A stretch of 64,000 nucleotides of DNA from Pragia fontium DSM 5563 = ATCC 49100. Its GTDB lineage: Bacteria; Pseudomonadota; Gammaproteobacteria; Enterobacterales; Enterobacteriaceae. Shown here in pieces: positions 43,356 to 52,635 of this stretch (its first letter is position 1; the number at the start of each line of letters is the position of its first letter). Position numbers and translations under genes: made by a program. The DNA lies in contig NZ_FOLW01000001.1 in the NCBI RefSeq assembly GCF_900112475.1, positions 682,001 to 746,000 on the forward strand, written 5' to 3'. The notes beneath the pieces are model-generated. The model saw only the letters and a program-made list of their open reading frames with translations. It made no database searches and was not told where the DNA came from.

Positions 43356-45080
43356 CTATGAACGGGAAATCGTCAAAACCTGTCCTAAACGAACTTCATC
43401 TGACGACATATTATTCTGCTGTTTCAGTTCAGCGATACTCATTCCGTACTTACGGCTGATATTCGATAGCGTATCACCCCGAACAACTTTATGTTTTACC
43501 TTAGCTAAAGCTGCATTTTTACCGGAGTTGGCTCTCTTATTACTCACAGAGGCAGTGACTTGATTAGTTATGGGGGCTGTTGCTGGTACTTTCAAGCGTT
43601 GCCCGGCCCAAACTCCCTCTTTTTTCAGCGAATTTAAGTCACCCAATGCTTTGGTCGTTGAACCATAGCTTACCGCGATATGCGATAAAGTCTCACCGCG
43701 TTTCACCACATGAATCTGCGTTTTCCCCTGAGAGGTCGAAGCAACGGCTGATGTTGCCTGAGTTTTTTGTTGCTGGGGAGTAGAAATCGCGCTGGTTTTC
43801 TTTGCTGGTGTAACTGAATCTAACGGGTGAGCCATAAAGTAGCTACGAATGCCCTTGTAGATAGCCTGAGCCAGTTTATTCTGGAAATCGGCACTACCCA
43901 GTAAACGTTCTTCCCCGGTATTCGAGATAAAGCCAGTCTCTACCAGCAATGACGGAATATCCGGTGAACGTAATACACCCAAACTCGCATGCTCAGGATT
44001 GCGTTTATGCAAAGAACCAATACGCCTCATTTCCGACAATACTTTCACCGCCACGTCATATCCCACACGCTGCGAGTGGCCAAACTGCAAATCCAATACT
44101 GCCTGACTTAAGTAAGGATTAGCTTCACTATTGGCTAACACGTCACCCGCGCCACCAAGCAGTTCTGATTGCTTTTCATGCTGCTCCAGCCAGCGCCCCA
44201 TTTCCGTATTGGCACGGCGGTTCGACAATACCCAAACTGAAGCCCCTGTGGCGCTACGGTTAGGTGCGGCATCGGCATGAATAGACACTAACAGATGAGC
44301 ATTTTTATTACGCGCCACATCTGAACGCCCCATGACAGAAATAAAATAATCGCCATCGCGGGTCAGTACCGCTTTAAAATCCGGATCGTTATCAAATAGC
44401 GCTTTTAGTTTACGCGCCACTGCCAGAGTCACCGTTTTCTCCTGCAACCCGTTTAACCCAACAGCACCAGAGTCTTTACCGCCATGACCGGCATCAATCG
44501 CGATAACCACCCGCTCACTGCGGCTGTTTTTACTGCGTACTGGGCGTTGCTCCGTTTTCACCACCACATCATCCTGCGACACCGCCTCGCGGCCGGAGAA
44601 TGGGTTATTACCTGAAGCTGAAGAGGTTTTAGGCTGCTGATTGCGCGCAGGCGTTACTTTATTAGTATTCGTTTTGGTATTGGCAGCTTGCTCTGACTTA
44701 ATCGTAAACACCACCCGATGCTGGTTTCCCTGTTTACCAGAACTGGCTTTCACCGTCGCACTCTGTTTCAGTTCAAAAATCAGTTGAATACTGTTGGCAT
44801 CACGCGGAGCGCCAGAAGTAATTCGGTTAACGATATTCTGCCCGCTAAATTTAAGCGGTAGCCCTTGAACCGCCCGCCCACTTTGCCGAACATCAATAAC
44901 GACCCGAGCCGGGTTTTTCTGACTCGAATAGGCATAGACTGGCTGGCTGTCAAATGCCAGCGTAACCTTAGCTTCCGTTGCACTATTATTTACCTGAATA
45001 TCAATCAGTGATGCTGCTCCGGCGTTACCCACCATCGCTAGCCACACCAGAGATAATAACCAAATTCCGATTTTTTTCAT
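43356..45080 (-). CDS. amiB: N-acetylmuramoyl-L-alanine amidase AmiB
   Basis: A 574-residue periplasmic zinc amidase that cuts septal peptidoglycan so daughter cells separate; EnvC activates it in E. coli. Signal peptide (about residues 1-22), AMIN domain (about 24-125), a Ser/Thr/Asn linker, the Amidase_3 domain (about 190-415; zinc motifs [25 protein letters not shown] and a late VETGF), then two LysM domains (about 455-500 and 528-574). E. coli AmiB has one LysM, so two here looks like a lineage variant. It follows tsaE by five bases. Confidence 0.96.
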   Translation of the reverse strand: MKKIGIWLLSLVWLAMVGNAGAASLIDIQVNNSATEAKVTLAFDSQPVYAYSSQKNPARVVIDVRQSGRAVQGLPLKFSGQNIVNRITSGAPRDANSIQLIFELKQSATVKASSGKQGNQHRVVFTIKSEQAANTKTNTNKVTPARNQQPKTSSASGNNPFSGREAVSQDDVVVKTEQRPVRSKNSRSERVVIAIDAGHGGKDSGAVGLNGLQEKTVTLAVARKLKALFDNDPDFKAVLTRDGDYFISVMGRSDVARNKNAHLLVSIHADAAPNRSATGASVWVLSNRRANTEMGRWLEQHEKQSELLGGAGDVLANSEANPYLSQAVLDLQFGHSQRVGYDVAVKVLSEMRRIGSLHKRNPEHASLGVLRSPDIPSLLVETGFISNTGEERLLGSADFQNKLAQAIYKGIRSYFMAHPLDSVTPAKKTSAISTPQQQKTQATSAVASTSQGKTQIHVVKRGETLSHIAVSYGSTTKALGDLNSLKKEGVWAGQRLKVPATAPITNQVTASVSNKRANSGKNAALAKVKHKVVRGDTLSNISRKYGMSIAELKQQNNMSSDEVRLGQVLTISRS

Positions 45081-45084
45081 GGTC

Positions 45085-45573
45085 CTACTTTCCCTGTAGC
45101 CAAGTATGAGGAGCGTTATTCAAACGAGTGAGCATCAGTTCTCCCTGAACCGTACCGGCAGATAACTCCACGCGCCGCCCATCACCGTCATAACTAAACT
45201 GCAATTCCAGATCCGCAGCAGGGAACATACCTTCGCCACGCTGTGGCCACTCCACCAGACACAGGCTATCCGGCTGAAAATAGTCACGGATTCCCATAAA
45301 CTCAAGCTCTTCCGGATCCGCTAAGCGATAAAGGTCAAAATGATAGACGGTAAATTTTTCCAATGCATAGGGCTCAACCAACGTATAAGTTGGACTTTTA
45401 ACGTTTCCGGTATGGCCTAAAGCACGTAAAAAACCGCGGCTGAACGTTGTTTTTCCTGCGCCAAGATCGCCCAAAAGATAAAGCACACAAGCTTTATCAC
45501 AGGTTGTCGCTAACGCTGATCCAAATGCGACAGTAGCCGCTTCATCAGCTAATGTTAAAACCAATTGTTTCAT
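45085..45573 (-). CDS. tsaE: tRNA threonylcarbamoyladenosine biosynthesis ATPase TsaE
   Basis: A 162-residue P-loop ATPase that joins TsaB and TsaD to make the t6A modification at A37 of tRNAs reading ANN codons. Walker A is GDLGAGKTT (about residues 35-43), and [11 protein letters not shown] plus FDLYRL are conserved. Between nnr (26 bases) and amiB in the usual enteric order. Essential in E. coli. Confidence 0.97.
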   Translation of the reverse strand: MKQLVLTLADEAATVAFGSALATTCDKACVLYLLGDLGAGKTTFSRGFLRALGHTGNVKSPTYTLVEPYALEKFTVYHFDLYRLADPEELEFMGIRDYFQPDSLCLVEWPQRGEGMFPAADLELQFSYDGDGRRVELSAGTVQGELMLTRLNNAPHTWLQGK

Positions 45574-45598
45574 GTCTTCCCGAACGTTCTTTAATTAA

Positions 45599-47101
45599 TC
45601 AAGGATTGACCAGCTTTGGAATTTCCGACAGCAAATCTGTCGCCATCATTCCCCGTTCACCCTGACGCTGTGCCACAAGATCACCGGCGGCACCGTGGAC
45701 AACACATCCGGCACAAGCCGCATCAAACGGGGTTATTCTTTGACCAGCAAGGCTGGCAATAATACCGGATAGCACATCGCCCATGCCGCCGGATGCCATT
45801 CCGGCATTGCCTACATCGGCAATAGCTATTTGGCCGCCATCATCAGCAATAACGGTTCCGGCACCTTTTAGCACCACAACGCCACCATAGCGACTGGCTA
45901 ACTCTTTTGCTGAATGTAAGCGGTCACTTTCAATCTGTTCTATATTACACCGCAATAATCTTGCCGCTTCACCGGGATGAGGCGTAATGATACGATTTTG
46001 CCGCTTATCCGGGACGATTGCCAGCAGGTTAAGCGCATCCGCATCCCAAAGCATTATTTTTTCGCTCTCGGCTACCAGCTTTATGGCATCCTTAGCCCAA
46101 TCAGACAGACCTAAACCTGGTCCAATAGCAATCACATCGGCCCAAGCAATGCCTTGCGCTAAACTTTCTCGATCTAATGCCTGAACCATCAGCTCCGGTC
46201 TGGCGGCCAAAATAGGGCCGATATGTTCATGGCGAGTAAGTACTCGCACTAAACCAGAACCCGTGCGCAGAGCCGCTTCTCCGGCCATGCGTATTGCGCC
46301 ACCGGTGCCAATATCACCACCAATCACTAACAGCTTTCCATGCTCTCCTTTATGGGAGCTGGAACGACGAGGTTTAATCCACTGATTCAAGCTCGCTATA
46401 GTAAGACGTTGAATCGGTGTTTTTTGTTCCGCTAGCCAACGAGATAATCCCAAAGCATTATAGTATAGCTCGCCAATAACATCCCTTGCCTGCCCGGTCA
46501 GTAACCCCGGTTTTAACGCTACAAATGTCAGCGTTTGCGCAGCTTGGATCACTTCACCGCAGGCAATACCGGTATTTGCATTCAAACCAGAAGGAATATC
46601 CAGCGCCACAATTGGCGCACCATAATGGTTAGCCATCTTAATCAGATCGCTATAAGGCTGTTTTGGTGCAGACTGAATACCGGTTCCCAACAGACCATCA
46701 ACGATCAAATCACAATTTTCTGGCCAACGGACGTCATGCGAAAGCACGGTGCCATAGTTATTGATCCAATTCTCTCTGGCCTGACGAGCCTCTGCTGGTA
46801 ACGTATTTTCATCACCACAACCGATAATAGTGACTTCTATCCCATATTGCCGAGCATAGCGTGCGATCACATAGCCATCACCGCCGTTATTGCCATGACC
46901 ACATAGAATCAGCCAACGCCGGGCATCCGGATACTGTTTTCTACAGAGTAAAAATGCCGCTTCGCCAGCCCTCTCCATCAATTGATATAGGGAAACGCCT
47001 AAATGACGTGCACCAATCTTCTCATTTTCACGCACCCAGTCGGCACTAAATACAGAATGTGGTAAACTTAAAGCGTTATGATTCTGCTGATGGTCTGCCA
47101 T
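45599..47101 (-). CDS. nnr: Bifunctional NAD(P)H-hydrate repair enzyme Nnr
   Basis: A 500-residue fusion: N-terminal NAD(P)HX epimerase (about 15-215; GHGNNGGDGYVIARY) and C-terminal ADP-dependent dehydratase (about 225-500; KGAGTVI and the NAGMASGGMGDVLSG signature). It repairs hydrated NADH and NADPH. The start ATG (47,101) is preceded by GAGAGGGAG. Its first codon overlaps that of divergent queG in a shared CATG. First gene of nnr-tsaE-amiB-mutL-miaA. Confidence 0.96.
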   Translation of the reverse strand: MADHQQNHNALSLPHSVFSADWVRENEKIGARHLGVSLYQLMERAGEAAFLLCRKQYPDARRWLILCGHGNNGGDGYVIARYARQYGIEVTIIGCGDENTLPAEARQARENWINNYGTVLSHDVRWPENCDLIVDGLLGTGIQSAPKQPYSDLIKMANHYGAPIVALDIPSGLNANTGIACGEVIQAAQTLTFVALKPGLLTGQARDVIGELYYNALGLSRWLAEQKTPIQRLTIASLNQWIKPRRSSSHKGEHGKLLVIGGDIGTGGAIRMAGEAALRTGSGLVRVLTRHEHIGPILAARPELMVQALDRESLAQGIAWADVIAIGPGLGLSDWAKDAIKLVAESEKIMLWDADALNLLAIVPDKRQNRIITPHPGEAARLLRCNIEQIESDRLHSAKELASRYGGVVVLKGAGTVIADDGGQIAIADVGNAGMASGGMGDVLSGIIASLAGQRITPFDAACAGCVVHGAAGDLVAQRQGERGMMATDLLSEIPKLVNP

Positions 47102-48239
47102 GTCACTCCCTCTCGATTTCAATCAATTAGCCCAACATATCAAGCAATGGGGGCAAGCATTAGGTTTTCAGCAGGTTGGTATCTGTGATACTGATCTGAC
47201 GTCGGAAGAACCTAAACTACAAGCGTGGCTTGATAACCAATACCATGGCGATATGTCGTGGATGGCTCGCTATGGCATGCTGCGAGCCCGACCTCACGAG
47301 CTTCAACCCGGCACATTACGGGTGATCAGCGTTCGCATGAACTATCTCCCGCCCGATGCAGCATTCGCCAGAACCTTGGGTAATCCTCAGTTAGGCTATA
47401 TTAGTCGTTATGCTCTGGGTCGAGATTATCATAAGGTATTACGCCAACGATTAAAAAAACTGGGTGAAAAAATTCAGTCTCACTGTCATCAATTAAGCTT
47501 CCGTCCGTTCGTTGATTCAGCACCGATTATGGAGCGGCCTCTAGCAGCGAAAGCGGGTCTTGGTTGGACAGGTAAACACTCACTCACTATTAACCGCGAA
47601 GCCGGTTCCTGGTTTTTTCTTGGCGAGTTGCTGGTTGATATTCCTCTCCCGGTAGACACGCCCGTTGAAGAAGGCTGTGGACGCTGCGTGGCTTGTATGA
47701 CTATCTGTCCAACCAATGCCATTGTTGAACCCTATGTGGTGGATGCCCGTCGCTGTATCTCCTACCTGACCATTGAGCTGGAAGGGGCGATTCCCGAAGA
47801 GCTTCGTCCACTTATGGGTAACCGAATATACGGATGTGATGACTGCCAGATGACCTGCCCATGGAATCGGCTGGCTCCCCTGACAGAAGAAAGCGATTTT
47901 CACCCGCGTCAGTATCTGTATCAGCCCCCGCTTCTGGAACTCTATGCTTGGGATGAGGCGGAGTTTCTTGCTAAAACCGAAGGCTCGCCTATTCGTAGAA
48001 TTGGTCATTTTCGCTGGCTAAGAAATATTAGTGTCGCTTTGGGTAACGCGCCTTATCAGCCCGAAATCATGAGCGCACTTCAACAGCGTAAAGGTATTAA
48101 TATTGTACTGGATGAACATATTGACTGGGCCATTGCCCGTCAATTAGAAAGGAGACAACAGCAGGAAATAACCGTTCAGCAGCCTAAGCTACAGAGGCTG
48201 ATTCGCTCGATAGAAAAAGGACTCACCAGAGATGCCTGA
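47100..48239 (+). CDS. queG: Epoxyqueuosine reductase QueG
   Basis: A 379-residue cobalamin- and iron-sulfur-dependent enzyme that reduces epoxyqueuosine to queuosine in tRNA. The proteins share long identical runs with E. coli QueG. It carries two 4Fe-4S cysteine sets: CGRCVACMTICPTNAI (about residues 194-209) and CDDCQMTCPWN (about 243-253), with the AKAGLGWTGKHSLTINREAG active-site region before. The start ATG (47,100) has only a weak upstream site. Its 5' end shares the CATG with nnr. Confidence 0.97.
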   Translation: MSLPLDFNQLAQHIKQWGQALGFQQVGICDTDLTSEEPKLQAWLDNQYHGDMSWMARYGMLRARPHELQPGTLRVISVRMNYLPPDAAFARTLGNPQLGYISRYALGRDYHKVLRQRLKKLGEKIQSHCHQLSFRPFVDSAPIMERPLAAKAGLGWTGKHSLTINREAGSWFFLGELLVDIPLPVDTPVEEGCGRCVACMTICPTNAIVEPYVVDARRCISYLTIELEGAIPEELRPLMGNRIYGCDDCQMTCPWNRLAPLTEESDFHPRQYLYQPPLLELYAWDEAEFLAKTEGSPIRRIGHFRWLRNISVALGNAPYQPEIMSALQQRKGINIVLDEHIDWAIARQLERRQQQEITVQQPKLQRLIRSIEKGLTRDA

Positions 48240-48611
48240 AATGTCTCAAAAATAGGAACCGAGCGAATAATATACATAATATAATTAACTGTGCATAAAA
48301 AATTCAAAAGGTCTTACTAATCAACCCTAAAAAAAACATCAAGGGTTAGATGCGACATAATTAAAATTAAAAAACCCTTTAATTTCAAATTATAATAATT
48401 CGACATTTTTAGAGCGAAACGTATTTTGGTTATACACCGCCATAGCAATCTTGTGGATAACTCTGTTGACAGTAATGATCAGGATCAAATTACAGCAGGT
48501 CGAATTAACGCCCTCTGTTAAAAACATTAAGTATTGGACAGGATGAATGAAAACTCAAGTTGGAGTGAATAAATAATAAACAATTATGCTTCCATTGTAT
48601 GAACAACCTCA
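48240..48611. other. A+T-rich gap with DnaA boxes; candidate datA-like locus
   Basis: This 372-base gap after queG holds two perfect DnaA boxes (consensus TTATNCACA). They are TGTGCATAA at 48,290-48,298 and TGTGGATAA at 48,452-48,460, both on the minus strand. A one-mismatch box, TTATACACC, lies at 48,430-48,438 on the plus strand. Two GATC sites follow at 48,477 and 48,483. In E. coli the DnaA-titrating locus datA lies between queG and the glyVXY tRNA genes, so position fits. I do not find a clear IHF site between the boxes. An AAGGGTT/AACCCTT pair near 48,341-48,380 may end queG. Datum: boxes seen; datA role is inference. Confidence 0.5.
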
Positions 48612-49562
48612 TCATGGCGTGATGTTTGCTTGACTCTCGTCAAACACCGATTCTATTAAGACCAGTTTTTCCGGCAGTTCCGCCAGTAATTTATCAACGG
48701 CCACTCTGACTTTTAATGGCAGACGCTGGGTATAAGGCCATACCACACTAATCGGAAAGTTAACCCCAGAGGTGTTCTTCATAACCTGCTTGAGTTTGCC
48801 CTGAGCAATTTGTTCACGAACCAGCCAGTAAGGAAGCCAGGCAATTCCAGCGCCTCGCATTGCGGCATCAGCCACAGCCTGCATATCGTCCATCATAATT
48901 TTTGCTTTGGGTCTTATCTCCTGCAAAAGACCGGCTTCATCAATAAACTGCCATTTCTGCAATATACCCGAGTGGATATAAGCCACCGCATGATGCTCGC
49001 TCAAGTCATCTTTGGTATTGGGTTCACCATGGCATCTCAGGTAATCAGCAGAAGCGCAAAAAACCATGGTGTGCTCCCCCAGTTGACGGGCAATCAATGA
49101 ACTTCGTTCAGGTAAGGCGCCAATACGAATAGCAAAATCAAAACCGTCCTCGATCAAATCAACCGCCCGATCGTTAAAAGAGATTTCGAGCTGTAGATTT
49201 GGATGAGACTGCACCAATTCAGTTAATAACGGAGCAATACATAAATGACCGAACAATACCGGTACTGATACTCTCAAACAACCACTGACCTGAATCTTTC
49301 CTTCATTAAGAATGTCCTGAGCCCGTTGAATTTCATTTAACGCACGATGGCAGTGTTCATAAAATAACTGCCCTTCATCAGTCAAACTTTGCTTACGCGT
49401 CGTCCGCTGAAACAGCGTTACGCCTATTTTACTTTCCAAACGCGCAATGGTTTTACTGACCGCAGAGCGGGTTAAATGGAGTTTCTCTGCGGCACCGGCA
49501 AAACTTCCAGAATTGGCAACGGCAATAAACATTGAAATACCACGGAGGTCTGAACTATCCAC
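48612..49562 (-). CDS. LysR-type regulator divergent from azoR
   Basis: A 316-residue LTTR with the helix-turn-helix in residues 1-65 (FIAVANSGSFAGAAEKLHLT, RSAVSKTIARLESKIGVTLF) and an effector-binding domain after about residue 90. GTG 49562 follows AAGGG at eight bases and is my start. Divergent from the azoreductase gene across 167 bases, so it likely controls it. The pair matches the common LysR/AzoR or quinone-reductase arrangement. The regulator's ligand is unknown; quinones or other electrophiles are the usual guess. Confidence 0.88.
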   Translation of the reverse strand: MDSSDLRGISMFIAVANSGSFAGAAEKLHLTRSAVSKTIARLESKIGVTLFQRTTRKQSLTDEGQLFYEHCHRALNEIQRAQDILNEGKIQVSGCLRVSVPVLFGHLCIAPLLTELVQSHPNLQLEISFNDRAVDLIEDGFDFAIRIGALPERSSLIARQLGEHTMVFCASADYLRCHGEPNTKDDLSEHHAVAYIHSGILQKWQFIDEAGLLQEIRPKAKIMMDDMQAVADAAMRGAGIAWLPYWLVREQIAQGKLKQVMKNTSGVNFPISVVWPYTQRLPLKVRVAVDKLLAELPEKLVLIESVFDESQANITP

Positions 49563-49729
49563 ATTGGTGCCCTTAAGTAAACAATCTAAGGAATAATTAT
49601 AAATAATGGTGCCAAATCATCAATGGTAGAATCATTTTCATTTTGAAAATCACACTGACACACGCTTGCCCCAACTTACCGGCTGATCTCACTCCGAATT
49701 CAACAGCGTGTTTTATCAAGGTACCTACT

Positions 49730-50326
49730 ATGTCAAAAATTCTTGTCCTTAAATCCAGCATCATGAGAGAGCAATCTCATACCTCCGGTCTGATTGATGC
49801 TTTTCTTTCCGACCGAAAATCCAAAGGATATGATGATGAAATCATTCAGCATGATTTAACCACGATGGATCTACCGGTATTAGATAGCGAATTATTCAGC
49901 GCCCTGCGTGGGGGGAAAAATCCTAGTGAGCGAGCCCGTCATGTGGTGGCACTGTCAGATCGACTGATCGCCGAACTAAAATCAAGCGATCTGCTGGTTA
50001 TCGGCGCACCAATGTACAACCTGAGTATTCCAACCCAGCTGAAAAACTGGCTTGATTTGGTTGTTCGTGCTGGTCTCACATTCAAATACACTGAAACATA
50101 TCCGGCAGGACTGGTAGAGAATGTTCGTGCTGTAGTTATTAGTTCCCGTGGCGGCGTTCACCTCAACCAGCCAACTGATACTGTAACCCCTCATATGCAA
50201 AGCGTGTTGGGGCTTATCGGTATCAATGATGTGCAGTTTATCTACGCAGAAGGGTTGGATATCCGACCTCATGGATTGGAAGCTGGACTAGCTGATGCCA
50301 GAAACCAGATCGTAGAGCTCATTTAA
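49730..50326 (+). CDS. azoR: FMN-dependent NADH-azoreductase
   Basis: A 198-residue flavodoxin-like quinone/azo reductase. The FMN-binding loops are visible: SSIMREQSHTSGL near the start, GAPMYNLSIPTQLKNWLDLV (about residues 86-105) and SSRGGVH (about 143-149). AzoR reduces quinones with NADH and protects from thiol-reactive electrophiles; azo dyes are accidental substrates. ATG 49730 follows CAAGG; an upstream frame from 49643 lacks similarity to the family. Regulator LysR lies divergent. Confidence 0.87.
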   Translation: MSKILVLKSSIMREQSHTSGLIDAFLSDRKSKGYDDEIIQHDLTTMDLPVLDSELFSALRGGKNPSERARHVVALSDRLIAELKSSDLLVIGAPMYNLSIPTQLKNWLDLVVRAGLTFKYTETYPAGLVENVRAVVISSRGGVHLNQPTDTVTPHMQSVLGLIGINDVQFIYAEGLDIRPHGLEAGLADARNQIVELI

Positions 50327-50832
50327 GGTAAGCTCTGACCCATTGATTTATTTGGAGCTCTTGTACCAACGGATTATTTTGTATAGTTTTCCTCTCGTCA
50401 TGTATTCGGATAATGTATAAATGAGATCCGTAAGTTAAAGAAGAAGCTACCGCGCTCCTGATGTTGAATATTGGGCTCCTTGAACAATTCTCGTTAATTG
50501 AAAAACTCAGGACGCGGTTTCCGGTTGCTGTTATCTGCCTGATTTTGCTAAGCTAGCCATGTATTGGTATTTGATTATGTATTATAAAGACAAAGAAATA
50601 GTGAGGATCACTTCAGGTGCGTCTTAAAGCATCATTAATAATATAGCCATTTAGGTATCTCGAAATAAACCCAAATAAAAAAGCTCCATTCTTCTCTAAG
50701 ATAAATTAGCCCAAAGAAGATTGAAGCCTTATTAAGTCAACACTCTCTCCTAACTTAATGTCCGAGGAAAATGCATCTATTCAAAAGATAGCAGGTAAAC
50801 TAAAACTGTTCATTATCTGCATGAACATGGAC
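50327..50832. other. 506-base gap with broken short frames
   Basis: No intact gene is visible between azoR and the LeuA-like gene. Several short frames (for example from 50,462 to about 50,557) are cut by stops, as in a decayed gene, but I could not match them to a transposase or other family. It also holds the 3' end of the biosynthetic operon, without a strong terminator. Confidence 0.4.
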
Positions 50833-52506
50833 TCAAGCCTGTGTTGAACAAGATAAAAATCGATTCATGGCAGAGATTAGCGCAATCAGCGGTGCTACTG
50901 CTATATTACTACTTATCCCAACACCATAAAATGTGTCGCCAGCGATCTTAATTGACAAATAAGCAATCGCTTCTGCCTGACTGGATTGAGTTAACGCACT
51001 TTCAGTATAATCAACGACTGACAGACTGATATTAAAGCGAGCTTCCAGCGCTTTAATCGCAGAATCTAAAACACCATTTCCTGAGCCTTGAACAACAATA
51101 TCTTCTGAGTTATAGCATAGCGCAATTGCAATTGTTGTGGCCGCATCATTAATATCTAAAGCATTAATATTAATGAAACGCAATGGACCATCTTCTTTAA
51201 TAAATTGATCAGAAAAAGCCTGATAAATAGACTCCTTATTAACTTCTTTATTTTCCTCATCAGCAATCTTTTGCACCGTCTGCTGCAACGTAATCAACAT
51301 TCCTCTTGGTAAACGGATGCCAAAATGGTGTTCTAACAAATAGGCAATCCCACCCTTACCCGACTGCCCGTTAATTCTAATAACTTCTTCATAGCTTCGA
51401 CCAATATCATTAGGATCAATCGGCAAATAAGGTACATCCCAATAATTCTTATTAGACTGCAATACAAGAGATTTCTTTATTGCATCCTGATGTGAACCCG
51501 AGAAAGCAGTAAACACAAGGCTCCCTGCATAAGGGTGGCGCGGTGGCACCCTTAACTGATTACAGTCTTCAACACAATTGACAATGTCAGGCAAGTTGGA
51601 GAGCTCCAGCGTTGAATCTATCCCCTGAACTGTACAATTTAACGCTAAATTAATCAGATCAACATTACCGGTTCTTTCACCATTACCAAATAAGGTTCCT
51701 TCGACTCTATCCGCACCGGCTAGTATACCTAACTCAGCCGACGCAATAGCAGTTCCCCTGTCGTTATGAGGATGAATACTTAAGCAAATTTTATCCCGAT
51801 AGGCTAAATGAGCTGACATCCACTCAATCTGATCAGCATAAATATTGGGGGTACTGAGCTCTACCGTTGACGGTAAATTAATAATCAAACCATTACCTGT
51901 GGCATTGATCCATTTTTCACTAACAGCATTACAAATCGTTAGAGCAAAATCGAGTTCAGTACCGGTAAAACTCTCTGGAGAGTATTCTAACTGCCAATCA
52001 GTTTCAGGATGAGACTTAATCTCCTCGACAATCCACGCCACGCCAGACAATGCAAGTTCAACAATTTGCTCACGACTTTTACAAAAAACCTGCTCACGTT
52101 GCTGTTTTGAGGTTGAATTATAAAGGTGGATCACCACTTTTGATGCACCAACAAGAGCACTAATTGTTTTGGCAATCAATTCTTCACGAGCTGGGACCAA
52201 CACTTGAATAAGCACATCGTCCGGAATCAATTGATTATCAATTAAATGACGAATAAAAGCATAATCTGTTTCAGACGCAGAGGGAAAACCCACCTCAATT
52301 TCCTTAAACCCGATGCCAAGTAGACAGTGATAAAGCTTTAGCTTTCTTTCAAGATCCATAGGATCAGCTAAAGCCTGATTTCCATCACGGAGATCAACGC
52401 TACATAGCCTTGGCATGGTAGTAATACGTTTCTCTGGCCATTGCCTAGTTTGTTGAGTTACAGGGATTATTGGATAAGACTTGTATTTTCTAAAATCAAT
52501 TGGCAT
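50833..52506 (-). CDS. 2-isopropylmalate synthase-like protein (LeuA type 2)
   Basis: A 557-residue DRE-TIM metallolyase of the type-2 LeuA group, which condenses a 2-oxo acid with acetyl-CoA. Motifs: SVDLRDGNQAL (about residues 36-46, metal and substrate), IHPHNDRGTA (about 244-253, metal His), FGNGERTGNVDL (about 273-284), and a C-terminal LeuA_dimer domain (about 430-550). Enteric leucine biosynthesis uses the shorter type-1 enzyme, so this one may have another substrate, such as an oxo acid of the operon. ATG 52506 follows GAGAGGGA; a GTG 12 codons earlier lacks a site. It is last in the operon, 129 bases after the ugd remnant, with an eight-base C run (G on the plus strand, 52,595-52,602) in that gap. 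Confidence 0.85.
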   Translation of the reverse strand: MPIDFRKYKSYPIIPVTQQTRQWPEKRITTMPRLCSVDLRDGNQALADPMDLERKLKLYHCLLGIGFKEIEVGFPSASETDYAFIRHLIDNQLIPDDVLIQVLVPAREELIAKTISALVGASKVVIHLYNSTSKQQREQVFCKSREQIVELALSGVAWIVEEIKSHPETDWQLEYSPESFTGTELDFALTICNAVSEKWINATGNGLIINLPSTVELSTPNIYADQIEWMSAHLAYRDKICLSIHPHNDRGTAIASAELGILAGADRVEGTLFGNGERTGNVDLINLALNCTVQGIDSTLELSNLPDIVNCVEDCNQLRVPPRHPYAGSLVFTAFSGSHQDAIKKSLVLQSNKNYWDVPYLPIDPNDIGRSYEEVIRINGQSGKGGIAYLLEHHFGIRLPRGMLITLQQTVQKIADEENKEVNKESIYQAFSDQFIKEDGPLRFININALDINDAATTIAIALCYNSEDIVVQGSGNGVLDSAIKALEARFNISLSVVDYTESALTQSSQAEAIAYLSIKIAGDTFYGVGISSNIAVAPLIALISAMNRFLSCSTQA

Positions 52507-52635
52507 AGTTCCCTCTCGTGTTCGCTTTTTGAACAATTGCACAGTAAAGCATCAATATAACATAATCTGTCTTGAAAATAATATCGAAAAACCAGGGGGG
52601 GGAGATAGGTCAAATATCCGGTTGTCAAAGCTCAA

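Noticed and set aside
52595-52602. G8 run as a G-quadruplex
   Set aside because: Only one G tract is present, and a quadruplex needs four.
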